From: Petunia secreta
Taxonomy: Eukaryota; Streptophyta; Magnoliopsida; Solanales; Solanaceae
DNA: 64,000 nucleotides
Assembly: GCA_029990175.1 (NCBI GenBank)
Contig: JARKIP010000010.1
Span: 43,580,001 to 43,644,000, forward strand
Direction of reading: 5' to 3'
Shown: positions 12,201 through 24,905 of the stretch, one piece after another
Layout: every line of letters begins with the position of its first letter
Numbering within the stretch: position 1 is the first letter of the stretch
Position numbers and translations under genes: made by a program
The notes under the pieces: generated by a model
Database searches by the model: none
The model's input: only the letters and a program-made list of their open reading frames with translations
Told to the model about the DNA's origin: nothing

Positions 12201-13093
12201 CACGAACTGGTTGCTGAAAATTAAAAAATAATAATAAAAGAAAATAAAAGATGCAACACGTCAAAAATGAGAGGTGTTACCTGTCAAGTTTGCAAACGAG
12301 GACCGACGATAATCGGGGTGGTTGAACTTCATCTTGCATGCCGTGACAAAAAAAAAAAGGAATGAAGGTTGTCAGCTAAAATTCCAAGAAATAAGATGGG
12401 ATGATGTACGCATGAACCATCGAATTTTGTCAAAAGCATAAGCAAGTGTCAGGGTGCGACGATGTTCCCTCTTAGAAATCGCAACAAATCACATTATATT
12501 TGCACGGGTGGTCAATCTGCTAACTTAATGTTTTTTTTAAAGCAATGAGGATGAGGTATAGCCTATTTGGCATTCTCCAGCTAAAAAGGATACCAGCACA
12601 AACAACCACATTATTTTGTTTTCTATGGATCCATGACCACTTTTTGGTTACTACTAATATACTTCTGCTAAGTCGCATGAATTTTCTCGAGTTTGAAAGC
12701 TCTAAAGTCTTTGAAGAAAAAAAGAGACAACTTATTCAATTAACAGCATGCACAAGCCAAGCATTGTCGAGACCAATTTTTGCTACTCTATTGCATCTAT
12801 TAATTTGCTCTCAGCATAAAAGAAAAAAAATCTTCTTACATTCATACTATGCATGCTAGCTGATTCACTTCTTAGGGAATAAGTATTAAAAAATTTTGCT
12901 ACATAAGCAGACACCTACATCTAAAAGTTATGGTGAAACAAATTCTACATTATCTCCATAAATTGATATTCAAATATAAATTGGCTCGAAATCTCACCAA
13001 GAATTTTTCGATTTCCGTGGAGAATTTTGTGGATACGAACTTCTCTTGAATCTCTGTTAATAAATCAATGTGAGAACTTGTGATTTATGCTGG

Positions 13094-13101
13094 TATTTAT
13101 A
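13094..13101 (-). promoter_or_regulatory. TATA box, possible PMD gene promoter
   Basis: TATAAATA on the minus strand lies within the inverted-repeat block, about 1.6 kb upstream of the first recognisable PMD exon. The distance would require a leader intron containing the GAACTTTTAA array. Inference only. Confidence 0.35.
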
Positions 13102-13534
13102 GAAGAATATAGACTGTGGCTAGTAGCAGAGTCCATAGAGAATTTGAAATACTGTATCCTAATAGGCCTAAACGTATGGAATCAACTAGTCTGATTCCTA
13201 TTTGGAGAAGATAGTATGCCGACATTTGAGAGAATCTTATCTTAATTTCAGCAAATAGCCACGTTCCTGGCTACTAGCTGAAATATAGCTGGTTTTGGAT
13301 ACAACATGCTACATAACTAGCCACTTTCAAGGATGTTAACTGAAACGTAGGCAGCTTGTTGCTCCATGATGGAAAAGGAAGAGACCAGCCCATTTTCGCT
13401 CATAGTCACTTTCTGGACCGGTGAATCAAACGTAGCTATTTGATACACCTTGCTACCAAGTGACCACTTGGGTTGCTAGCAAGAGTATAGCAAATGTTAA
13501 CATAAGCTTAATCAAGTAGCCATTTTGCCCCCCT

Positions 13535-16086
13535 TGGTTGAATCCTTGAATCAACAAGCGACTTTGCGTTAGTTCTTCAGTAGAAATGCCAAGTTCCTTC
13601 AGCGTGTGGATAGGCAAGATGTTGACTCCAGATTCTCCATCAATTAAGATTCTATTCACTCTTTGCTCATTAACATAGCCAACCACGCATAAGGGAAGAT
13701 TATGAGGAGTCTTACCAAGTAGAATGTCATCATTTGTGAAGGTGATCTTTGCTTCACAAGTATTTGCTTCTTGGGAGATAGGCTCAATGAGCTCTTCTGA
13801 TTGCGCCGGTGGCAACAACTCTGATGTTCCACTCTTCTCTTCTTCTTTATCAGCATTACAACATGATGCCTTAATACCACCCTTAGGAATCTCCGTGCGA
13901 AATCAACTTGGAAAGAACTCTTCCAGAGTCACTGGCTGGCGCGATTTTTTATAGTGGTAAACCTCCACCCTTACCTTTTGTGGACGTCGAAAGGCATTTT
14001 TCTTTCTTGCCTTTTTCGCCACCTTTTGCCTTATTGGTTGCTCAGCTGATTCATTTTGCGACTTCGTTTTGTAGCGTCTACGCTGAGTCACTAGTATCTA
14101 ACCTTCATCATCTCCCTTATCAGTTTGAGCTTCACCTTCTTCCGATGATGCTTGCTCCAAGCTCTGCACATTTAGTTTGGCGAGTTGTAGCGATTCATTT
14201 ATTAAGATAGGTTCGAAGTCGCCAAACTTAATCATGACGTCGTTCTCTTCAAATCCTTCAACGAAGTTGTATATCACCACAGGGTCATGCGATCCAAACA
14301 TGATGTAAACCTGGTTTGCCTCTTTCTTTTCATCTTGCAGTACAATCTTCCCTTCATTGACCAATTCCATTATTTTGTCTTTGAAGACGAAGCATTTCTC
14401 GAGCGAGTGCCCCACAAGTCGATGATACTTGCAATAATTTGTTTCATTCGTCTTTCCAGCTTCATTGACCCGCTTCATCTCTGGTAGCTCAATGAACTTT
14501 AACTCCAGAAGTTCATCAAAAATTGCGGGAACATCCGAATCTAGGAATGGATATTCTCTTTCTTGTATCTCTTTTAAAGTCAACTTCCTACTTGGCTTGT
14601 CCTTAAATGAAGTCGTCTTCACACTTTGCTTCTTGCTTACCTTTGTGGTGAACTTCAACGGTGCAACATCAACATTCATAGATTCATTGTTTTCCGCCTT
14701 AGGCGCCACCAGCTTGCTCCATTTCTTGACTTCTTGCTTGTCTTTTCCTCTGTGAGATTCATAGACATGCGGTCCTTCACTTCCAATGGAAGCAATGCTT
14801 AACTCTATATCATGAGCGCTTGTGGCCAGCTCTTCAAAAGTCCTAGGCTTTATTCCTTGCAGGATATAGCGGAGCCCCCAATGCATGCCTTGAATACACA
14901 TCTCTATTCCTGACGCTTCACTTAGCCTATTTTTACAATTAACACTTGCATTCCTCCATCGATTGATAAAATCGATAACTGGTTCTTCCTTTTGTTGGCT
15001 AGTGTTCGTGAGCTCTATCATGCTCACAGTATGCCTTGTGCTATAAAAGCGATTGAGAAACTCGTACTCCAGCTCCTCCCAACTATCAATGGAACCAGAC
15101 TCGAGGTCTATATACTAATCAAAGGCATTTCCCTTAAGTGAGCGAACGAACTGCTTGACAAGATAATCTCAATATGTTCCAGCATTGTTGCATGTTTCAA
15201 CAAAGTGCGCCACATGTTGCTTTGGATTTCCCTTGTCGTCAAACTATTGGAATTTTGGGGGTTGATAACCAGCGAGCATCTTTAAGCTATCAATCCTTGC
15301 AGTGTACGGCTTCACATATGCGAGAGGAGACTTGGAAGCAACCTCGTACCTATCCTTGATTGTCCCCATAATGAGCTCCTTTAGTTGATCAATTGGAATC
15401 ACCCCATCAGCAGAGACTTGAATTTCCTTAGCAGGTGTTGCTTGCTTCGCTAGAGTATTAATCATCTCTTGAACTTCTGTACGTTTCCCTGGAGCATGGC
15501 TAGATTCACCCTCCATCATGATTTCCATTTTGTTGATGCGGGCTTCTTGATCCTTGACATAGTTTGTCAATCCATCAATCGCCTTTGCCAAGTTTGCAAG
15601 TTGTTCCTCCATCGTTAAAGTATTAATCGCCATCGCTTGCACGGCTATTGGAGATGATGGAGAGTCACATGAATTTTTCCCTTAGATTAATCCTTGATTT
15701 GCCTATGTCCGGTGGTGTGGTTGGAGATGATCCAGCACTTGAATCATCATCGCATCCTTTCATGATTTTCTTCTTAGATCCAGAAACTCTAACCCAAGCT
15801 AAAGCTCTTTCAACAATTTCAGCAATGTTGCTTTCTTCCTCCGATCCACCAGTAGAGGATCCAGCTCCTTTCGAAGATGAAAAATTAAATGTTGGAGTCA
15901 ATGTGGGTGGCACTTGGAGTGCTTGTTGTCCACTTTGTTCCTCGTAACTGGTCCAAAGCTTCCTTTAGTAGCATTCATGACGCTTTCAACTTCAGAGGAG
16001 AACTTGGAGTTGGCATCAAGATCATGAGGCCAAGCAGATTTTGCAGCAGCAACAACAGATTTTGAGTTGGTGTTCTTAGAAGCCAC
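13535..16086 (-). pseudogene. Gag-protease of element B
   Basis: Gag begins near 16086 (MASKNTNSKSVV) and continues through several frames: 15913-15665, 15642-15244 and the 309-codon stretch 15027-14098. It includes a CCHC-like knuckle of the C-x2-H-x4-H-x4-C type (YCKYHRLVGHSLEKC). A protease segment follows at 13818-13540 with active-site-like ILIDGESGVNILP, where DGES replaces the usual D-G/S-S, and ends in LLIQGFNQGG. Stops at 15244 and 14098 and frame changes inactivate it. The sequence then runs into the inverted repeat of the inserted block. Confidence 0.8.
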
Positions 16087-16140
16087 CTCAATGTTATTGA
16101 ACTTTGTGAGTCGAAAAAGTTAAGATGAGAGGTAGATATT

Positions 16141-16161
16141 GTCCCACTGAGCGTGCCAAAA
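16141..16161 (-). other. Primer-binding site of element B
   Basis: Immediately downstream of the 5' LTR, on the minus strand, is TTTTGGCACGCTCAGTGGGA. This is the gypsy-type TGGCACGC...GTGGGA primer-binding motif, starting two bases after the LTR. Confidence 0.6.
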
Positions 16162-16163
16162 TT

Positions 16164-17345
16164 TGTAACAAGTAAATTCGCGTCAAGAAATAAATATCAA
16201 GACAAGAAAATATTGTAATAAGTGTAGTATTTGATTTCAATATATGAGTAGTACAATCTCTATAATTCCTCTGATTCGCCTTTTCAAATACAAATTTTAA
16301 GTAATGATCCAAGAGTTTTTGAGCTTGATCTTGAACCTTCCTTTTAATACTTGAATCTTCCTTTTAATGCTTGAATCTAGAACTTGTAGAAATTCCTTGC
16401 AGCTTTTAAGAAACTCGTAGTGTTTGATCCACGAGCTCCTTGTTGCTTCTTGTTATGAATTCTTCTTGCTCTTGATTTCTGATTCCCCTCAAATGAGAGG
16501 TTTGACCCCTTTATATAGATATGGGATGGAGTGGGCTCCAAGAAGACCTAACGGGCGTTGACCCGTAGACCGGCCAATCAGATTTAAGCAGTGACAAAGC
16601 CATATTTGATTGGCCAGAACATGTCACTTGTACATATGGCACATTTTTATTGGCCATTGGAATTTCACTAGGATTGCCACGTCATTAGCATATGGCATAA
16701 TCCTATTGTCTCTTTGATTTGATTTGGCGCCACGTTGCTTGACACGTGGAACATTTTGTTTGGGCCTCTAGGAAACTTGCATCTATTAGGCCCTAGACTA
16801 ATTGGGCTAGCCTAACAAAATTGGGCTTTCATTAATGGGATTTTTAAACTCTATACTCATAAAATTTAAAGTATTTACAAGCCATACCCATTACAAATTA
16901 TACTACCCATAAAACTAAAAGTATTTACCCAACCTACCCATTTATTATTGTATACCTTTGTTATGCCTTATAGGTGTATACCTTTAAAGTATACTGCATA
17001 AATTATGGTATACAAGTCTGGAGGGACATTTATTACTGTATACCTTTGTTATGCCTTATTGGTATATACCTTTATGGTATACTGCATAAACTATGGTATA
17101 CAAGTCTGGGTGGGTAGAGTGGGTAAATAATTTAGTGGGTAGGTCCGGTAATATTTGAAAGTAGTGGGTAGTGACTGTAATTATTTTAGGTTTTGTGGGT
17201 ATTTTTGTAAGTGTTCCTTCATTAATTCAAATAATTAGCCCAATTATGTTAGCCCATAACACTTATTTGGACCAATATGTCTTGAATATAACATATAGCC
17301 ATATTATTTTATTGATTTAAATCGAATAAAATTTATCCGTCTACA
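16164..17345 (-). repeat. 5' LTR of element B (with MITE insertion)
   Basis: TGTAACAAG...CCGTCTACA on the plus strand reads TGTAGACGG...CTTGTTACA on the element strand, so both termini are canonical TG/CA. The LTR is split by a 381-bp MITE at 16837-17217 and would be about 790 bp without it. Confidence 0.85.
16837..17217. mobile_element. Mutator-like MITE in LTR of element B
   Basis: An exact 9-bp duplication TTCATTAAT flanks it at 16828-16836 and 17218-17226. The ends form imperfect inverted repeats: the left ATACTCATAAAATTTAAAG is matched by ATACCCACAAAACCTAAAA from the right end in reverse complement, followed by TTACA and ACCCA blocks in both arms. The interior holds two direct copies of a ~75-bp block (16956-17030 and 17036-17110, with CTTTGTTATGCCTTAT and TATGGTATACAAGTCTGG). 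The duplication length indicates the Mutator superfamily. No coding capacity. Confidence 0.8.
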
Positions 17346-17350
17346 TATAT

Positions 17351-18249
17351 ATACACACACACACACACACACATACAAAAAAAAAACACACCGTAGACTT
17401 CTCTATGACTTTACTGACAATGCCCTCAAGTTAGACTAAAGATATGACACTTGCAATCTAGATTTTAACTCTAGGGTATCACGATACTCAGGATCAACGA
17501 ATTGGTGGAGTTGCAATTCAAGGCAGCCTCACCTTGTGCAGAGCTCTTCAGAATCAACAAATTCATAGACGTTCTATTTTCTTTTGTGAAACTGGTGACT
17601 TTCCGGCCATTGGATAAATAAATAATAGCATATTTTCAACAAATTAATCTACTATGCATGCATGAACTCTAATGGGTATCTCACATCCCATTAGTTATGT
17701 TTGATAATTATGTTTGCAAGGGGAGAGGGTGGCAAGACTATGAACATTTTCTTAAAAAATGGTAACAAGTTGAATAGGGAAGAAAAGGATTTGGTGAGAC
17801 ATTGATAGTTTGGTCATTTTAGATTCTTAATTTAGGTGTTGGTAATCCTGGTATTGTTATACCAGTTTGACCTTGGAATAAGATTGCACTGAAATTGAGG
17901 GATAAAATTGTACCGATATTAGTTATACAAAAGTAGAAATTTGTACCAAATAAAGGATAAAACCATCCAAAGTTTTATACCCGATTGATTCATCCAATAC
18001 GGCTAACCAAACATGCTCTAAAAGTTAAAGATTCAACATTTTACATTTATTTTGTTATTTGACAAATCTTCGAAAAACTGTGATGAAAGCACAACGATAA
18101 TTTCAGATTCATTATTAGATAAGAGTAAATAACTAGTTTCATAAGATATTCTTATAGGTTGTACTCTTAAAATTTACACGAAATACATGTGAAATAAACA
18201 TGTTTGGACTAGTATTTGGAAATTGAGGAGGGAGAAATTTCAGGAAGCA
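17351..18249. other. Intergenic spacer
   Basis: It begins with an (AC)n tract and an A-run (17350-17390). No gene or recognisable element is seen before element A. Confidence 0.6.
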
Positions 18250-18254
18250 TTAAG

Positions 18255-19644
18255 CGCTCATGCCCAAAACTCGTTCTCGAAAGGATAAGAAGTCACTGCA
18301 AATATAACCCCGTTTAACAAGTCTGGGGTCGAATCCCACAGAGAGCAAACGTTAATTTGTAACTAAAGTTTTACCAACTTTTTGTCCAAACAACTTTAGG
18401 GACAATTTATAATGGTAATTATGTGAAAATAAAAGAAAAGCAATTGACTAAAAGCAAGTAGTAAAATGGCTAGACAAGATTCAAGAATAAACGCCTAGGA
18501 CATGACTTCCACATTTATCGGAGTGATGTGCTGAATACTTTCAATCTCGCTTGAATATCCCTAACGATCATGAACTCCTAGTTTGTCGCTAGTATTCTCC
18601 AATAACAAGCAATAACTATCCTGATTTACTTTTTCAAGTTAACACATGATGATAAGATGGACTACTCATGTGACCACAATAAGGGTTAGTTGTTTCCGAA
18701 CTCACCTCGCTCTTCTTCCCTAAATAATTTCTTATTTGGGTTGAAGTATCACTATTCAACTAACCCTAAGTCAAAAAACTCTTCCAAAGATTTATAAAAA
18801 TAAATGGAACATTCAATTGTGAGCTCTACAATCCAAAGCAATCATAATATACTTGAATGATCACGAATAATAATGTCAAGCTTGATAAATTCATAAAATA
18901 TTCAACACATCATCTAATAATAGTTCCGTCAAACCCTAGAAGGGATGACTTAGCCACTCATGTTCACAAGATTCATGACATAAACAACCATAATCAGTAA
19001 AGTACAAGAAAATGATTGAAAGAGTTAAGAAAACCCGTTAGATCCTTGTTCTCCACTTCCCTACCCTCCTCCTTCTTCTTCTTCTTCTTCTTCTTCTTCT
19101 TCTTCTTCTTCTTCTTCTTCTCGTTTCTAGGTTAAGAAACCCTCTAAAAATCGAATTTTAGGCTTTTAAATCATGTTCTTGAGCCAAATAACCGAACTGC
19201 CTTTCTTTACAAAACTGCAGAAATTTTGCCCTTGTGCTATGGCTGAGCGATGCACACCCATAGCACAGAATTCATGGAACTTCCTTCATAGTTCTGTGCA
19301 ACACACAGACACTCCAAAACACCCCAGAATTATTTTTCTCTTCTTCCATGCGATGAGTATGCGATGGGGAGTTAGCTCATTGCCTTGAAAATATTTTTCA
19401 TCATCAAAATTTTATCTAAAGGCTGTGCTATGGTCATACGACGCACAATATATTTAGATTTCTTCAAATGTTGCTTTTTGGCTCCATTTTTGCTCAAATC
19501 AACTATATTTGGCACCATTAGCCTCATATATATTAAAATATAATTAATTAGCTCAATTCATCAAATTATTAATATCAAACATTACTAGAATACATCATGA
19601 TGGGTAAAACACATTCAATTATTTATAAATTTGGCCTATTATCA
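18255..19644 (-). repeat. LTR 1 of element A (3' LTR)
   Basis: It aligns with 22443-23814 over its length, sharing AACAAGTCTGRGGTCGAATC near the start, a (CTT)n tract at 19072-19122, and the CCTATTATCA end. The terminal TG has decayed to CG. Confidence 0.85.
19072..19122. repeat. (CTT)n microsatellite in LTR 1
   Basis: About 16 CTT units on the plus strand. The same tract recurs in LTR 2 at 23239-23290, so it predates or is intrinsic to the element. Confidence 0.95.
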
Positions 19645-20250
19645 CCACCCCACACTTGAACTTTTGCTCATTCTCGAGTAAAACCTGAACTTAGCTAGGA
19701 ATGACATGACCATAGCTTATAGGAAAACTTAGAATGACGTATATGCAATTTCCACACTAGTCTTCACAAATAAATTAATGCCAAGAATATTTAATATAAT
19801 CAAGTTCTCTCTCGTAACTTCCTAACCTCAATAACCAACTCATTAGCACTAACCTTCCTACTCACTCACCTACTATAATTTAGAAGCCTACTAACTTCAC
19901 AAATCCATCATAAACCATGTGCCCTCATAACAAGAAAACTGTCTCATTCGGACAAACTGCTTCAAGAAATATTGGGACTTAACAAAGCAAGACTCACTCA
20001 CTCTAAAAAATAAGTCAAGAACCGTTTTGCGGTTCTAGAGGACCCTAAACCATAGACTTTCCCGTGGTGTAGGACTTGACTAATGTAAGCTCGCTCAGTC
20101 TGAGATCAAATAGGACTTTCATAGGTTGTAATGTAGGCAGCAGGGCAGGCAGGATACATTTAGTTTATAAAGACTAACCTCCCTTGAGAATTTTAATACA
20201 TCACATTTAAATCACTTTCTTTTACACACATCTCTTCCTCATCTCCCAAT
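19645..20250 (-). other. 3' internal region of element A
   Basis: It starts CCACCCCACACTTGAAC directly beside LTR 1. The same sequence follows LTR 2 at 23815, is interrupted by T2 at 24013, and resumes at 31177-31540. No ORF of note. Confidence 0.7.
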
Positions 20251-22430
20251 GTTCTATTCAATCAACTCAAGCTTTCCTTTTCTTTAAGCTTCAAGAATCA
20301 CCACTAGCAAGGGACTATATCTTCTTCTTCTTCTTGTTGTTTTTTTTTTTTTTTTGGGTCTTTTCTCTTATTCATCATTTATTTGTTTTTTTTTCTTTCA
20401 GCCCGTACCAGCATTTTCTCCCAAGTAACACTTTTTTTTCATTTCATTGGTCACAACCACAACCAACTCCTCTAATTACAGCTGTCACAGCTCATACGAA
20501 CCACAAATGGTCAAAAGAGGTGACAGGGTACATGATCAATTAAAAACAAAGAGGTTCGGCTTTTAATATGGCTACCAAAGAAAAGGTTTCAGGCTCAAAG
20601 GGCTAACTAGGGTCAACTTTCAATGTGTAGGTAAATAATTCATAGGCTAACAAAAAAATGCTTATATCACTTCCTAAACTGACCAAGATTCATCATTTCT
20701 CTTTGCACACACTCGAGGCAAGTTCTAGATATTATAATGTAAATCATAGAGCAATTACAAATCTCACACACACATGGCACATAGTCTACTCAGGATGGTT
20801 CAACTCTAGCTCTCAAGTTAAAGAAAGCGAGCATGCATTCAAGTATGACGCATAAGTGAGTCGAAAACTGAGCATAGGCGTCATACAAGGGCACTCAGTA
20901 GTTATCAAGTCATAAAGATACAAGTCATGAAGAATGCTTGTAGTCCACATATTCCAGCCTAAGTGTTCATATAAAACACGCCATATATAGAAAGATCACA
21001 TACTCTAATCTTAAAAAAAATTATCCTATACCTGGTTCAAATTACATCATTTGGAAAAGAATTGAGGCACAAAGAAAAACCAAATGGTATTATTAACACA
21101 AATTAGAGGACTTCCACCCTACCTTAAAATCATACATTGCCCTCGATGCATTAAAAACAAAACAAGAGTGATAGAGAAACTCCCTGGGCTCTAAACCTGA
21201 AGAACTTTCTTGCGAGTTTCATTAGGGAACTGGGTACTCAGGCTTTCTCCCAACCAGGACCTCATCTTTAAACATAAGGGAATGCAAGCACCCCACACTT
21301 ACAATTCATACTATTTAAAACCTGCAAAACAACAAGCTAACCAAGTAACATCCTCTTAAAACAAACAAAACAAAAAAGCAAGAAAATTGGGTTGCCTCCC
21401 AATCATTGCCTTATTTAACGTTGTGGCACAATGCATTCCAACATCCTCACTTTTTCCTCCACCTCGAGCTTATGAACTGATTCCCAATTTTGATTCCAAT
21501 TTTTGGTTGTGCTTCCGGGGTGGCAGTAAAAATCTTAATGGGCCAAGCACCACATGTCACCTCTTACACTTCTTTCCCTTCAACCAAGGAATGTCATCTT
21601 ACCTAGACAGCAATGCAAACTCCAAAATATACGCACCATACACCTCTTCCTTTGACTTTTCTATTGGCTTGGAAGGATAGTCCAAGCACAATGTTGAGAA
21701 GTGTCTGGAATGAGGTGCAACACGCTCAAACTTTAATTCATTACTGACATCCTATTTTTAGCCCAAATCAGAGCCAACTAAAATTCCATCTAGCTCGTTT
21801 GTGTCTGATCCCAATATCATTTCTTCAACATGAACATAATCCAAATCCATTTGGATAGATGGTTGGAATTTAGCTCTTAACTCCACTATTGGGACCTCTA
21901 CTTCTTCATCCGTCTTAATTTCTCCTTGATCGTTAAGCACAATAGCTGCACATCAACCAATTGACTCAATTAAACTTCAATGTTGCAAATAGCCACTTCA
22001 TGTCTTCGTATCTGGAGTTTTTGCTCACTATCATTCTCAAACAGAAACTTGAACATATTTTTAATCTTCTGCATGTTAGCCTTGTGTTTCCTGTCAGCAT
22101 CCTCTACTTCATTGCACCTATTAACATCATAAGGGAAAGGAGAACCATCAAAATAGGGGCTTGGAGAAGGGTAAGATAAATAAGCACAAATAAACTGACC
22201 ACCTTGACAACCATACATGTTGAATCTATTCCACAAATAAGATTGGCAATATAGATATAGCTGATTTCCTCCACATTTAGAACAATAAGGTGCACGATAG
22301 GAATAACCATTACCTAGCCTCACAAAAATTTCTAGTTGCCATGTATGTTGTTGTACAAGACCTAAAGACTGTCTAAACTAAACACCTAGCAATATTTACA
22401 CTACAAACTAAACCGATGCTCCCCATCAAC
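20251..22430 (-). pseudogene. Internal region of element A, gag-like remnants
   Basis: Minus-strand open stretches at 22323-21970 (containing CSKCGGNQLYLYC and QKLQIRRHEVAICNIEVQ) and 21940-21758 (acidic, KTDEEVEVPIVELRAKFQP) are consistent with a short gag-like or spacer protein broken by stops. No RT, RNase H, integrase or protease motif is visible. The 21660-21400 segment reads GPLRFLLPPRKHNQKL and LNKAMIGRQPN near the end, as in the C-terminal spacer of other plant non-autonomous LTR elements. Function is unknown. Confidence 0.5.
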
Positions 22431-22442
22431 GGTGTCAAAATT
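22425..22442 (-). other. Primer-binding site of element A
   Basis: On the minus strand, AAATTTTGACACCGTTGA follows the LTR end directly. It resembles plant TTTTGGCRCCGTTG primer-binding sequences. Confidence 0.55.
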
Positions 22443-23814
22443 TGATCACACTCAAAACTAGTTCCCAAAAAGATAGCAGTCGCTACAAATATAATCCGGT
22501 TTAACAAGTCTGAGGTCGAATCCCACAGAGAGCAAACATTAATTTGTAACTAAAATTTTTACCAACTTTTTATTCAAACAACTTTAGGGACAATTTATAA
22601 TGGTAATTATGTGAAAATAAAAGAAAAGCAATTGACTAAAAGCAAGTAATAAAATGGCTAGACAAGATTACAAGAATAAAGGCCTAGGACATGACTTCCC
22701 CATTTATCAGAGTGATGTACTGAATACTTTCAATCTCGCTTCACTATCCCTAATGATCATGAGCACCTAGTTTGTCGCTAGTATTCTCCAATAACAAGCA
22801 ATAACTATCCTGAGTTACTTTTTCAAGTTAACACATGACGATAAGATGGACTACTCATGTGACCACAATAAGGGTTCGTTGTTTTCGAACTCACCTCGCT
22901 CTTTTTCCCTAAATATTTTCTTATTTGGGTTGAAGTATCGCTATTCAAGTAACCCTAACTGAAAACACTCTAACAAAAATTTACAAGAATAAAGGTCACA
23001 TTCAATTGCGAGCTCTACAATCGTTAGTTAAATGATCACGAATAATAATGTCAAGCTTGATAAATTCATAAAATATTCAACACATCATCCAATAGTAGTT
23101 CCATCAAACCCTAGAAGGGGCGAATTAGCCACTCATTCACAAGATTCATGACATAAACAACTATAATCAGTAAAGTACAAGAAAATAATTGAAAGTGTTA
23201 AGAAAACCCGTTAGATCCTTGTTCTCCACTACCCTAGCCTTCTTCTTCTTCTTCTTCTTCTTCTTCTTCTTCTTCTTCTTCTTCTTCTTCTCATTTCTAG
23301 GTTAAGAAGTCTTCTAAAAATAAAACTGTAGGCTTTTAAATCATGTTTTTGAGCCAAATAACTGAACTGCCCTTCTTTACAGAACTGCAGAAATTTTGCC
23401 CTTGTGCTATGGCCGCATGAAGTACAACCATAGCACAGAACTCCCGGAACTTCCTTCATAGTTCTGTGCGACGCACAGACACTTCAAAACACCCCATGAT
23501 CATTTTTCTCTTCTTCCATGCGATGGCTATGCGATGGGGAGTTAGCTCGCCGCCTCGAAAATATTTTTCTTCATCAAAATTTTATCTTAAGGTTGTGCTA
23601 TTGTCATGCGACACACAACATCCTTAGATTTCTTCAGATTTTACTTTTTGGCTCTATTTTTGCTCAAATCAACTCTATTTGGCACCATTAGCCTCCTAGA
23701 CATCAAAATACATCAATTAGCTCAATTCATCACACTTTTAATATCAAACATCACTAAAATACATCAAAGTATGGGTAAAACACATTCAGTTATGTATAAT
23801 TTGGCTTATTATCA
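22443..23814 (-). repeat. LTR 2 of element A (internal LTR)
   Basis: TGATCACAC...CCTATTATCA on the plus strand; the element strand reads TGATAATAGG...GTGTGATCA. It is homologous to LTR 1. It has internal sequence on both sides: primer-binding site on the left, 3' internal region on the right. Confidence 0.85.
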
Positions 23815-24013
23815 CCACCCCACACTTGAACTTTTTCTCGTCCTTGAGTAAAACCTGGACTTAGCTAGGAACGTCCTATGGCCATGGCTTATAGGAAAAC
23901 TTAGAATGGCGCATATGCACTTTTTACACTAGTCTTCACAAATAAATTAATGCCGAGAATATTTAAAATAATAAAGTTCTCTCTCCTAAATTCCTAACCT
24001 CAAGAACCGACTC

Positions 24014-24517
24014 TATTTATGCCTAAAATTATACGTCTAGGTTAAAAAATTATTTATGGTTGGGGTCACAAGCAATACAGTAATTACATCGGAAAAGTAA
24101 GTAAATATGATGATAACAATAATAAATAAACAAGACGAAATGAGCAAGAAAATGTAGAGTAATTCTTATTCCTTGAGAATAGCCGGATTATATGGTGAAT
24201 CGCCTTATGTACAATAAAATGTAACGAGGGGGTATTTATAGTAGTGATACAAAGTCCTAAATAAGGTAAAATACAAAGAATAATAAGGTTATGGGCCTAT
24301 AACTCAAGGCGGTGATATATACTAAACCCTAACTAGGAGATTGTAAACCCTAGGCGGCGGGATGTATGCCTTGCGTCCTACGCCAGTACCGCCTGAACGG
24401 TCGTAACTCATAGGTCAGACGTGTATCCTCTGTGCCGGGTGATTTGTTGGATAAGTCTAGTCTTGCCAGCTGGACTCTTGTCCATGTAATAGTAGGTGGC
24501 GCATTTTTTTCCACACA
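24014..24517 (-). repeat. 3' LTR of T2
   Basis: 504 bp. It begins on the element strand with TGTGTGGAAAAAAATGCG and ends GGCATAAATA. The adjoining internal sequence reads AAATGGGGGGACGAAC on the element strand, a good polypurine tract. Confidence 0.9.
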
Positions 24518-24905
24518 GTTCGTCCCCCCATTTGCTGAGTGCTGACACAAACAGTCAGGAAGTAAAAGCGACGTGGATGTGAAAAGATATCTCACTGACT
24601 CTTTAAGACTCACAGTCTCTTTGACCAAGAATGATGCTGATTTCTTCGAGAATCTCGCGTGCTTCGCTCTGATTGGTTGATACCAATTCCATGCACCTTT
24701 ATGAGAACTACTATTAACTGCTCCATATCGTTTCATATCTTCAGCAATAATAATGTCTATTCGTTTCACATATCATCCTTATCTCTTTCTCTCCTATGAA
24801 TAGAGACTTCATGATGGTGGAAAAATTACAAATTCATCTTCAGAAAAATACTTCACTTTCTCATGAATTCCTTTTGATAGTGAGGAACTTCTTTTTCTTC
24901 AAAAA

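Larger units (their letters stand above)
6880..13535 (-). mobile_element. Inverted-repeat-bounded block with PMD gene
   Basis: About 80 bp at 6884-6962 recurs in reverse complement at 13450-13530 (core GTTAACATTTGCTATACTC, beginning GCAAARTGGCTACTTGAT). Between the two arms lie a PMD-type gene on the minus strand, a 188-bp tandem array, a 165-bp coding repeat and a (GAACTTTTAA)-type array. This is the layout of a Mutator-like or other TIR transposon carrying a PMD gene. No clean target duplication is seen at the outer edges, so an inversion or deletion at the left edge is also possible. Confidence 0.55.
6178..17345 (-). mobile_element. Gypsy-type LTR element B with nested insertions
   Basis: Outer LTR ends are TGTAACAAG at 6178 and CCGTCTACA at 17345. 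They are flanked by an exact TATAT duplication at 6173-6177 and 17346-17350. The right copy is the 5' LTR because gag and protease read leftward from it. RT, RNase H and integrase are absent: the protease runs directly into a foreign inverted-repeat block at about 13535, and the left LTR loses its homology at about 6830. The element is therefore a fossil carrier of later insertions. Confidence 0.85.

Noticed and set aside
12545..12859. 104-codon plus-strand ORF within the PMD block
   Set aside because: No recognised domain; lies in presumed non-coding DNA upstream of the PMD exons.
23229..23459. ORF with a long poly-Arg end
   Set aside because: It reads through the (CTT)n microsatellite of LTR 2 on the reverse strand; low complexity, not a gene.
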